Positions 45,463 through 53,894 of a stretch of 64,000 nucleotides of DNA are shown in pieces (within the stretch, counting starts at the first letter, position 1; each line of letters begins with the position of its first letter). Source of the stretch: Gillisella vitis (lineage in GTDB: Bacteria; Pseudomonadota; Alphaproteobacteria; Rhizobiales; Rhizobiaceae). The notes under the pieces are model-generated. The model saw nothing but the letters and a program-made list of their open reading frames with translations, made no database searches and was not told where the DNA came from. A program made the translations under genes and the position numbers. The stretch spans positions 62,001-126,000 of the forward strand of contig WPHV01000011.1 in NCBI GenBank assembly GCA_009744235.1. The letters are read 5' to 3'.

Positions 45463-46152
45463 TCACAGGCTCTGTGTGACGTGCAGCATGCGTTCGCGGG
45501 CAGCAAACCACTCTTCTGCGTAATCGTCATTCTTGTATTGTTCGAAATAAGGGCCGCCATCGGTGAAATGGACGATCTTGGCGGCCGGGTCATGGTCATA
45601 TTCGTTGACCAGATAATTCCAATGCAGCGGCAGCCCACCGATCAGGTCATCACTTTCAAGCCATTTGAACTGATGCAGTTGCAGACCGGTTGCGGTGTTG
45701 ACGTAATCCTTGGTCAGCGCCGTGCATTTGGCGTTGTTGAACAGCATGACGCTCGACCAGTTCTTCTTTTCGTATTTGGTCTGAGTCTGACCGAGAAACT
45801 TGGTTTCCACCTTTGGCTGGTAGTCATGCTTGACGCACATCACGGCGTAGCGGTCGTCGCGCAGCGCCCAGAGTTCGGCCAGATCGGCGCGCGCCAGCAT
45901 GTCGCAATCCATGAACATGCTCCAGCCCTGGTAATCGCTCAGATAAGGCACGAGAAACCGGGAGAAGGAAAACTCCGTCGATTGCAGTGGATTGCGTTCG
46001 CGCGTGAAGATACCGGCCAGATTGTCGAGGACGATGGGTGTGAAGGCGACGGGAATGGACGAATGTTCAAGAATGCTCTGCGCGAGCACATGATAGGCCA
46101 CGACTTCCTTTGTATCGAAGCCAATGAAAATCTGAAGCTTGTTGTCCAACAC
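45463..46152 (-). CDS. Glycosyltransferase with DxD motif, GT8-like (GTG start)
   Basis: A 229-residue GT-A-fold protein. Starting at the GTG at 46152, preceded by AGGAG, it begins (V/M)LDNKLQIFIGFDTKEVVAYHVL. The metal/nucleotide-sugar motif is MFMDCDML (DxD) and a later NWSSVMLFNNAKC contacts the donor; both resemble GT8-type enzymes. The frame is open to 46233 but lacks a ribosome site there. Its product may modify a surface glycan; the acceptor is unknown. The next gene begins two bases after its stop. Confidence 0.7.
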   Translation of the reverse strand: MLDNKLQIFIGFDTKEVVAYHVLAQSILEHSSIPVAFTPIVLDNLAGIFTRERNPLQSTEFSFSRFLVPYLSDYQGWSMFMDCDMLARADLAELWALRDDRYAVMCVKHDYQPKVETKFLGQTQTKYEKKNWSSVMLFNNAKCTALTKDYVNTATGLQLHQFKWLESDDLIGGLPLHWNYLVNEYDHDPAAKIVHFTDGGPYFEQYKNDDYAEEWFAARERMLHVTQSL

Positions 46153-46364
46153 CGCAACTCCTGAAATTGTACGTCTGTTTCTTTTAAAGGATAGGGACCG
46201 CTGCGGACAAGAGAACCAAGCGCTTAACTGCATTAGCCACCAAGAATTTGCAGTACGGCTTGCCGTTTTGCAGATTTTCTCATGGTCTCCATCGCAATAG
46301 CGTCCAATTTGAGGAAGGCGGCTCCTTAGAAACGTAATCAGTTCAACCGTAACGTCCTAAACGC

Positions 46365-46391
46365 AAAAACCCCGCTGTTGCCAGCGGGGTT
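46365..46391 (-). terminator. Terminator after the second tuf gene
   Basis: AACCCCGCT (46368-46376) pairs with AGCGGGGTT (46383-46391) around six bases; the - strand continues with TTTTT. It is 28 bases after the tuf stop. Confidence 0.8.
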
Positions 46392-46419
46392 CCATTTCAT
46401 CCCCTAAGGGAAGAAATCA

Positions 46420-47595
<1,176 letters not shown>

Positions 47596-47817
47596 TTGAA
47601 TGCTTCCTGTGAACGTAAAAGGTTGACGCGGCGAACCGGTTTAGTGCCGCCGTTTAAGGCTTTCGGTCCGATTGCGCAAGCCATAAATGCGCATGGCCCA
47701 AAGCAGGTGCCTTGCGGGGGTGTCCAGCAGCGCAATTCCTGCAAATGCGCGTGATAACGGCACAGATCGCATATAGGGAAACAGCTGAAAGATAAACTAA
47801 AAGAGAGTATGGAAAGC

Positions 47818-47891
47818 TGGAGCGGGTAGCGGGAATCGAACCCGCGTATTCAGCTTGGAAGGCTGCTGCTCTACCATTGAGCTATACCCGC
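47818..47891 (-). tRNA. tRNA-Gly (anticodon TCC)
   Basis: A 74-base cloverleaf on the - strand. GCGGGTA pairs with TACCCGC, the D arm is AGCTCAATGGTAGAGC, the anticodon loop is CTTCCAA (TCC), and the T loop is TTCGATT. The 3' CCA is encoded. It lies 26 bases after tRNA-Tyr, upstream of tuf. Confidence 0.95.
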
Positions 47892-47917
47892 GGCGGTTTT
47901 AGATCCAGGTGTCGAAA

Positions 47918-48002
47918 TGGTGGAGGGAGTTGGATTTGAACCAACGTAGGCTGAGCCAACGGATTTACAGTCCGTCCCCTTTAACCACTCGGGCATCCCT
48001 CC
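47918..48002 (-). tRNA. tRNA-Tyr (anticodon GTA)
   Basis: An 85-base class II tRNA with a long variable arm. GGAGGGA pairs with TCCCTCC, the anticodon loop contains CTGTAAA (GTA), the T loop is TTCAAAT, and CCA is encoded. It heads the tRNA-Tyr/tRNA-Gly/tuf unit behind a strong promoter candidate. Confidence 0.95.
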
Positions 48003-48091
48003 AGTATTTCGACCGGATCAAGCAACCAAGCTTACTATCCCGGAGCGTCGAACTTCGCTTTCGAGCTTGGCTCACCGCGTTCCGTGGCGGC

Positions 48092-48120
48092 TATATGACG
48101 GCCCGAAACGGAGATGTCAA
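48092..48120 (-). promoter_or_regulatory. Promoter for tRNA-Tyr-tRNA-Gly-tuf
   Basis: On the - strand a perfect TTGACA (48120-48115) is 17 bases from CATATA (48097-48092), followed closely by GC-rich sequence. It sits about 90 bases upstream of tRNA-Tyr. This is the best promoter match in the window. Confidence 0.6.
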
Positions 48121-48220
48121 CACGCCTTAGACGGAAAATTTTCATGTTTTTTCCTCGTTCAGGCATCCCGGCAAACCCGGGGTCTCTATCCCCTGGCACG
48201 CAAGCCCGCTATAAGGCGCC

Positions 48221-49102
48221 ATGAGCAAAGATAACCCAAACGACACGTCCGACCGCGACAGCCACTATGCAACTTTGCGCCGTCAGGTGCGGGATGCAAA
48301 GCGTGAGCGCGGCGAGATTCCCACCCCGCAACCGCAAAAACGGCGCAAGTCCAACGCCGATTGGACACCGCCGCCGATCGCCCCCGACCAGGTATTTTTA
48401 TATGGCCTGCACACGGTGCGCGCCGCCCTCAACAATCCCGAACGCAAGCCGATCAAGCTATCGCTGACCCAGAATGCGCTGGTGCGGCTGGAAATCGGCC
48501 CGGTCGATGCCCTGCCCTTTCCTGTGGAAATCGTCACGCCGCAGGATCTCGACAAGCATTTGGGGCCGGAAGCCATTCATCAGGGCGTCATGCTGGAAAC
48601 CCGGCCGCTGCCACCTCGCCGTCTTGAAGCGCTTAAGGAAAGCCCACTGTTGCTGGTGCTGGACCAGGTGACCGATCCGCATAACGTTGGAGCAATCATG
48701 CGCACCGCCGTCGCCTTCGGTGCTGGCGCGGTGATCACCACCATGCGGCACAGCCCGACCGAATCGGGTGTACTCGCGAAATCAGCTTCCGGTGCGCTGG
48801 AATTGATTCCCTATATCCAAATCACCAATCTCGCCGATGCGCTGGGCGAATTGCACAAGCTCGGTTTCGTTTCCATCGGGCTCGATTCGGAAGGGCCAAG
48901 CCCGCTGGAAGAGACATTCAGTGGCGACAAGTTGGCACTGGTGCTGGGCTCCGAAGGTAAGGGCCTGCGCCAAAAGACTCGTGACACAGTCAACGCACTG
49001 GCGCGGCTCGACATGCCCGGCGAGATCAAATCACTGAACGTGTCGAATGCGGCGGCTATCGCTTTGTATGCTTCACGCCAATTCCTGTTGCGCAAAAGCT
49101 GA
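48221..49102 (+). CDS. rlmB: 23S rRNA 2'-O-methyltransferase, TrmH/RlmB family
   Basis: A 293-residue SpoU-family methyltransferase. The first ~55 residues are basic and likely disordered; then comes the L30e-like substrate domain (FLYGLHTVRAALNNPERKP). The knotted SAM domain carries VTDPHNVGAIMRTAVAFGA, VLGSEGKGLRQ and LNVSNAAAIALY, all three signature motifs. RlmB methylates G2251 of 23S rRNA; a tRNA target cannot be entirely excluded. It is divergent from the tRNA-Tyr unit. Confidence 0.88.
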   Translation: MSKDNPNDTSDRDSHYATLRRQVRDAKRERGEIPTPQPQKRRKSNADWTPPPIAPDQVFLYGLHTVRAALNNPERKPIKLSLTQNALVRLEIGPVDALPFPVEIVTPQDLDKHLGPEAIHQGVMLETRPLPPRRLEALKESPLLLVLDQVTDPHNVGAIMRTAVAFGAGAVITTMRHSPTESGVLAKSASGALELIPYIQITNLADALGELHKLGFVSIGLDSEGPSPLEETFSGDKLALVLGSEGKGLRQKTRDTVNALARLDMPGEIKSLNVSNAAAIALYASRQFLLRKS

Positions 49103-49313
49103 CATCACGGCGTCGGTTCCGATGTCCTCGACCTCGGAGCCGACTATCTGCAAGCCTTTCCGAGAATATCCTCTATCATTCCCGGCCGGTCAGACGCCAA
49201 TACTGCTAGCTGATAGCATCGCGGTAGGCTCGACATTTGGCGAGACGTCAAAATCTTCGGAACCAATGCCCAGCCCTATGGTTGTCCTTCTGAACAGAAG
49301 AAGGAGGATAACC

Positions 49314-49505
49314 ATGCCAACCACAATTCCCGAAAGACCAGAAGGCGCACCGCGCGGCCCGCAGGGCACGCCCGGCATTCCAGACCGTAAGCAGGATGGC
49401 GCGGTAAAACCGCCAATCCAGGATCAGGGCGACACCAAAAATCCCAATGATCCGGTACCAAGCCCGCCCCTGCTACCGATCGGCGACCCTGCCGGAATGG
49501 CCTGA
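49314..49505 (+). CDS. Small proline/glycine-rich protein, 63 aa
   Basis: A protein rich in Pro and Gly with no hydrophobic segment (PERPEGAPRGPQGTPGIPD, then PSPPLLPIGDPAGMA). The ATG at 49314 has an exact AAGGAGG ribosome site seven bases upstream, which strongly supports translation; the frame is open further upstream. It is followed by a terminator-like hairpin. Probably disordered; function unknown. Confidence 0.55.
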   Translation: MPTTIPERPEGAPRGPQGTPGIPDRKQDGAVKPPIQDQGDTKNPNDPVPSPPLLPIGDPAGMA

Positions 49506-49524
49506 CAATTATCTTTGAATACTC

Positions 49525-49563
49525 TCCCCGGCGCATTGTGAAGCGGCGGGGATATTCTTTTTT
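49525..49563 (+). terminator. Terminator after the 63-aa gene
   Basis: TCCCCG and CGGGGA pair, extended by CGC/GCG after one mismatch, followed by a TTCTTTTTT tract on the + strand. It lies 20 bases after the stop. Confidence 0.6.
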
Positions 49564-49732
49564 ATCGGTGGCGAGGCAATGCCAGTCCGTTCATGGCAGT
49601 CGCCGACTTTGAGATTAACCGATCCGCGGTCCGCTGATTTTCTGGCTCATCGTAACCATGCCGCAAGCTTTGCGTGAAATAAATGCCGCCGATCATGCAT
49701 GGCTTTATCATAGCCCATGAGAGGAGGCACCC

Positions 49733-49882
49733 ATGAGCGACAATGTCATAAAATTCAGAAAACCTGCCCCGCCGAAGCAACCGCGGCCAGGGCTGCGCAA
49801 ACTGGTGGTCGTACTCTGTATTGTCGCGGCTTTCGCGGTCGCATGGGCGTATTTCGCGTTTATCGCACCCGGCGGGCTTTGA
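49733..49882 (+). CDS. Very small single-span membrane protein, 49 aa
   Basis: The frame reads MSDNVIKFRKPAPPKQ..., with a basic proline-rich N-terminal part and then one hydrophobic segment (LVVVLCIVAAFAVAWAYFAFI) ending in APGGL. A strong GAGGAGG site precedes the ATG. The product looks like a small inner-membrane protein with its N-terminus inside. It lies between the 63-residue gene and tRNA-Thr, on the opposite strand from the tRNA. No family recognised. Confidence 0.6.
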   Translation: MSDNVIKFRKPAPPKQPRPGLRKLVVVLCIVAAFAVAWAYFAFIAPGGL

Positions 49883-49946
49883 CGAACGTCGTCGCTCCGC
49901 TGATCCTAGGATCAGCAGTTCAAGCGATGGAATTGATGTGAAATAA

Positions 49947-50022
<76 letters not shown>

Positions 50023-50263
50023 AGTGGCGTCTGACTACCAGATTTTTCCGCGCTGTAAAGAGGGTATAACGAAAAAGCGTCATACAGGACGGCTCAAACG
50101 ATATCTGTCTGGATCTGGTTTTGAACCACAACACCTGCCCGGTGTTATCCATCGCGCTCCACGTCCGCAACCCGGATTTCAAGGGTTTTAACAACGCGAA
50201 AAAACTTGGCGTAGGGTTAGTTTATCATGTACGAAGAAGGCCCTTTCCAACAGGTTTTTTCGC

Positions 50264-51037
50264 ATGGCGCGTTCCTTCCGGTCGCTTTCTTTCGTCGCAA
50301 CGAACACCCCGGAGGCGCTTGCATCCCGCGAAGAGCTGATTCGAACCTATGGCTACACGCCACCCGAAGAGGCCGATGTGCTCGTCGTGCTGGGCGGCGA
50401 TGGCTTTATGCTGCAAAACCTGCATGACACGATGAATTCCGGGCGGCTGATCTATGGCATGAACCGGGGCAGCGTCGGCTTCCTGATGAATGATTACCGG
50501 GTGGACGATCTGCCGGAGCGAATCGCAATCGCCACCGAGAATGATTTTCATCCCTTGAAAATGACCGCGCTCAGCGAAGACGGCACGCAAACCGTCGCGC
50601 TTGCCATCAACGAGGTCTCTTTGCTGCGGCAATCCTATCAGGCGGCGAAACTAAGGGTGCTGATCGACGGCCAGGAGCGCCTCGATGAGCTGATCTGCGA
50701 TGGGCTGATGGTGGCGACACCGGTCGGCTCCACCGCCTATAATCTTTCCGCCCATGGGCCTATCCTGCCGCTTGATGCACCTCTTCTGGCGCTTACCCCC
50801 GTCTGCCCGTTTCGACCACGGCGCTGGCGTGGCGCCTTGCTTCCCGACCGGGTCACGGTGATGATCGAGGTTCTCGAAGAACGAAAGCGTCCGGTCAATG
50901 CCGTCGCCGATAATATAGAGGTCAAGTCGGTTCTCACCGTGCAGATCGAACAGGCCAAGGATATTACCGCGCGGATATTGTCAGATCCCGATCATTCGTG
51001 GTCGGAACGAATCCTCGCCGAGCAATTTGCCAACTGA
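50264..51037 (+). CDS. nadK: NAD kinase
   Basis: A 257-residue kinase phosphorylating NAD to NADP. It has the nucleotide-binding GGDG motif (VVLGGDGFMLQNLH), MNRGSVGFL, and the signature DGLMVATPVGSTAYNLSAHGPI. It is a little shorter at the N-terminus than the E. coli enzyme, as usual in rhizobia. It follows a 240-base gap after tRNA-Thr and is upstream of a periplasmic protein gene by about 40 bases. Confidence 0.95.
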   Translation: MARSFRSLSFVATNTPEALASREELIRTYGYTPPEEADVLVVLGGDGFMLQNLHDTMNSGRLIYGMNRGSVGFLMNDYRVDDLPERIAIATENDFHPLKMTALSEDGTQTVALAINEVSLLRQSYQAAKLRVLIDGQERLDELICDGLMVATPVGSTAYNLSAHGPILPLDAPLLALTPVCPFRPRRWRGALLPDRVTVMIEVLEERKRPVNAVADNIEVKSVLTVQIEQAKDITARILSDPDHSWSERILAEQFAN

Positions 51038-51079
51038 AACATATTGTGCAGCACAAGGGGCGTAAGCCGGAGTGAACCT

Positions 51080-51625
51080 ATGCAGATGAAGGGACGCCTG
51101 GATTTTTCAGCATCCGCCACCGCTGTTGCCGCGGCACTGATGGTCTGCACCTTCACATTTTCGTTCACGAATACCGCCGCATTGGCACAGGAAGCCGAAA
51201 CGGTGCCGCCCGCCGTGACATTCTTGATCAGCGGGGGCTATTGGGAGGATCCCGGCACGGCAAGCAGCACCGGTATCGTCAAAAGCCCTGCCGTCATCGA
51301 CGCAAGCAAGGACGGGACGCGGCGCGGTTATTACCGGCTCTACGCCCTGCGCCAGCCAGACCGCACCGCCAAGGTTTTCCTCAGCCAGATTTCCGTTGGA
51401 GGTCAAGGGTCACAGATTATCGACACCGTTGAATTGCAGGAAATTACCGATCTGCATGCCTATGTCACCGATATTCGCAGCGAAGACCCATCCGGGGTTA
51501 ATCGCGGTTTTGGCCTTTCGGCAACCGTCTATCTAAAGCAGGACGCCCGTTCGAATGACCCGGAAAGCTGGACGGTGGTGGTCGATGAATTCGGCGAAAT
51601 CCAGGTCGAGCGTGAGAGCCACTGA
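51080..51625 (+). CDS. Predicted periplasmic protein of unknown function, 181 aa
   Basis: It has a signal peptide (hydrophobic alanine-rich segment ending near TAALAQEAET) and a mature domain of about 145 residues with alternating strands. The region SGGYWEDPG to GYYRLYALRQPDRTAKVFLSQI resembles small beta-rich periplasmic proteins, but no family is recognised. The ATG at 51080 has GGAGTG upstream; another ATG two codons later is possible. It follows nadK closely and converges with pyrF. Confidence 0.65.
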   Translation: MQMKGRLDFSASATAVAAALMVCTFTFSFTNTAALAQEAETVPPAVTFLISGGYWEDPGTASSTGIVKSPAVIDASKDGTRRGYYRLYALRQPDRTAKVFLSQISVGGQGSQIIDTVELQEITDLHAYVTDIRSEDPSGVNRGFGLSATVYLKQDARSNDPESWTVVVDEFGEIQVERESH

Positions 51626-51631
51626 GCGCAA

Positions 51632-52531
51632 TCAGACCGCTCGGCTCCTTGGCCGGCTGTAATCATAGGCAATGGACTGCTTGAAACTGTCCAGCCTGCC
51701 GAGGATCAACTCGGCATACGCCCCCAGGGAAAGGCTTCTGTCTTCAACCTTCGTCAGGCCACGAGCCACGGGGACCAACAAGTCACCGGGTACGGTTCCA
51801 CGCAAGGAGTGGATGGCCAGCGGATCGGCGCCTTGCGCACCCAATCCTGGTGCAAGAATGATCGAACGGGGCATAAATTGTCTAAGGCGACGTCCTTCCG
51901 CAGGAACCGTCGCACCGATAACCGCCCCAATGGCACTGAGATCACCGTCCTCAATCGTGTCAGGTATAAAACCACCGATCAGCCCCGCCAGGCGGTCCGA
52001 AATAAGCTGGTTGCCCGTCATCTTGTCCTGTAGCCAGCCTGCGCCCGGATTGGACGTGCGGCAGAGGACAAACAGGCCTTTGCCATGCGCCTGCGTGGCC
52101 TCGACAAAGGGCGCAAGCGTGTCGGGTCCCATCAGCGGATTGACGGTCAGGCAATCCGCCTCGAAGTCACCGCTTCCCCCTTCAGCGCCGGGAACCAGAT
52201 AAGCCCTCGCATAGGCTGACGCCGTTGCGCCGATATCGCCACGCTTTGCATCGAGGATAACGCCAATGCCAGACGCCCGCGCTCGTGCCATGCCCATCGA
52301 CAGAGCCTTCAAGCCTTTGATGCCGCAAGCCTCGAAATAAGCCGACTGGAACTTGACGAAGCCAACATGCCCCTCGATCGTGTCGAGAAGAAAGTCCACA
52401 TAGTCTTCGATCCAGCATCCATCGCCATTCTCGAAGACGGAGGGAACATCGCCCAGCGCTGGATCAATTCCAGCGACCAGATCGCCATAATGCTCGACAT
52501 TGGCTTTGACGATTTCAGTCCATGTCGGCAT
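51632..52531 (-). CDS. pyrF: Orotidine 5'-phosphate decarboxylase, type 2
   Basis: A 299-residue enzyme making UMP from OMP in pyrimidine synthesis. The catalytic lysine/aspartate motif is LDAKRGDIGATASAYA, with LVAGIDPALG early, VKFQSAYFEACG and LCRTSNPGAGWLQ later. This motif set and the length match the longer type 2 subfamily (known from mycobacteria and myxobacteria), not the ~230-residue type 1 common in proteobacteria. It has its own -10-like TATAAT beside the prfB terminator. Whether a type 1 copy exists elsewhere cannot be seen. Confidence 0.88.
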   Translation of the reverse strand: MPTWTEIVKANVEHYGDLVAGIDPALGDVPSVFENGDGCWIEDYVDFLLDTIEGHVGFVKFQSAYFEACGIKGLKALSMGMARARASGIGVILDAKRGDIGATASAYARAYLVPGAEGGSGDFEADCLTVNPLMGPDTLAPFVEATQAHGKGLFVLCRTSNPGAGWLQDKMTGNQLISDRLAGLIGGFIPDTIEDGDLSAIGAVIGATVPAEGRRLRQFMPRSIILAPGLGAQGADPLAIHSLRGTVPGDLLVPVARGLTKVEDRSLSLGAYAELILGRLDSFKQSIAYDYSRPRSRAV

Positions 52532-52565
52532 GAGGTGCTTTCCTTTTGCTCACGATCCGACAATC

Positions 52566-52571
52566 ATTATA
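52566..52571 (-). promoter_or_regulatory. Perfect -10 box upstream of pyrF
   Basis: TATAAT on the - strand, 35 bases before the pyrF start. The expected -35 position falls inside the prfB terminator stem and is not a clear match, so the promoter may be overlapped by the terminator. Confidence 0.4.
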
Positions 52572-52572
52572 C

Positions 52573-52606
52573 AAAAAAACCGCCTGAACAGAAGCTCAGA
52601 CGGTTT
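52573..52606 (-). terminator. Terminator after prfB
   Basis: AAACCGCCTGA (52577-52587) pairs with 52596-52606 (one G-T) around an eight-base loop; the - strand continues with seven T. It lies 56 bases after the prfB stop. Confidence 0.85.
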
Positions 52607-52661
52607 GCATTTCACTGCGTGCAAGAGGCGCGGCACAAGAACCGCCGAACATGGCCCGACA

Positions 52662-53790
52662 TCAGTCGATATCGGAAACAGCATCGGCGCTGCCGCTGAT
52701 GCGATGGGCGAGAGCGGCCTCCATGAAGGGGCTGATGTCGCCGTTCAGGACGTCGTCGGGCGCTGTGCTTTCGACACCGGTGCGCAGATCCTTGACCAAC
52801 TGATAGGGCTGCAATACGTAGGAGCGAATCTGGTGGCCCCAACCGATATCAGTCTTGGACGCTGCCTCGGCATTGGCGGCTTCCTCGCGTTTCTTCAGCT
52901 CGACTTCGTAGAGACGGGCGCGCAGCATGTCCCATGCCTTGGCCTTGTTCTTGTGCTGCGACCGTTCCTGCTGGCAGGAGACTGCAATACCGCTTGGAAT
53001 ATGGGTGATTCGCACCGCCGAGTCCGTGGTGTTGACGTGCTGACCGCCCGCACCAGAGGAGCGGTAGGTATCGATACGGCAATCGCTTTCGTTGATGTCG
53101 ATCTGGATCGAATCATCCACCACCGGATAGACCCAGATGGAGGAGAACGAGGTATGACGCCGCGCATTGCTGTCGTAAGGCGAAATGCGCACCAGGCGAT
53201 GCACGCCCGATTCGGTCTTCATCCAGCCATAGGCATTATGGCCCTTGACCAGGATGGTGGCCGACTTGATGCCGGCTTCTTCGCCGTCATGCACTTCCAG
53301 CAATTCCACCTTGAAGCCACTGCGCTCGGCCCAGCGGGTATACATGCGCAACAGCATGTTCGCCCAGTCCTGGCTTTCCGTGCCGCCAGCCCCCGAATGC
53401 ACTTCGACATAGGTGTCATTGCCATCAGCTTCACCCGAAAGCATCGCTTCGACCTGCAATTTACCGGATTCGGCCTTGAGGGCTTTCAGGCCTTCCTCGG
53501 CCTCCTTGACGATGCTCTCGTCGCCCTCTTCCTCACCCATCTCGATCAGCTCGATATTATCTTTCATCTGCTGTTCGAGACGGCGCACGCCGGCAATGCT
53601 GTCTTCCAGCTGCTGGCGCTCGCGCATCAGCTTTTGGGCCTCAGCCGCGTCGTTCCAGAGGTTGGGGTCCTCTGCCTTGTTGTTCAACCAGTCCAGTCGT
53701 CTTACCGCCTGATCCCAGTCAAAGATGCCTCCTCAGCAGGCTTATGGCCTGCTTGATTTCGTCTACGACATTTTCGATTTCGTTACGCAT
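52662..53790 (-). CDS. prfB: Peptide chain release factor 2 with programmed +1 frameshift
   Basis: RF2, which terminates at UGA and UAA. The first 23 codons (ATG at 53790, [23 protein letters not shown]) end in TGA at 53721-53719; the rest (52662-53720) is read in the +1 frame, giving about 375 residues. The slip site is CTTTGAC with AGGAGG (53733-53728) three bases upstream, the classic autoregulatory arrangement. The catalytic motif GAGGQHVN is present; the stop-recognition tripeptide reads SPY where E. coli has SPF. The 341-codon frame starting MNNKAEDPN is therefore not a complete gene. It lies downstream of PBP1A. Confidence 0.95.
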
Positions 53791-53845
53791 GGGTCCTTTT
53801 CTCGGAATCTTGTTTTTCGATATCGTGCCCGGTCCATAATTGCCG

Positions 53846-53872
53846 ATGCCCCGGAAGTAAAGTCCGGGGCAT
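53846..53872 (-). other. Perfect 10-bp hairpin after mrcA
   Basis: ATGCCCCGGA (53846-53855) pairs with 53863-53872 around a seven-base loop, 22 bases after the PBP1A stop and 56 bases before the prfB ATG. No T tract follows on the - strand, so it may be a processing or Rho-linked site. Confidence 0.5.
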
Positions 53873-53894
53873 GGCGACAAGCTTGATCGCTCTG

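Noticed and set aside
47909-48130. Open frame on the + strand beginning MSKWWRELDLNQRRLSQR
   Set aside because: It is the antisense reading of tRNA-Tyr, a well-known false protein in databases.
49562-49780. 72-codon - strand frame overlapping the 49-aa gene
   Set aside because: No ribosome site and antisense to a frame with a much better one; left out, though not disproved.
52662-53687. 341-codon frame starting MNNKAEDPN as a complete prfB
   Set aside because: It lacks the normal N-terminus, which is encoded upstream in another frame joined by the CTTTGAC frameshift.
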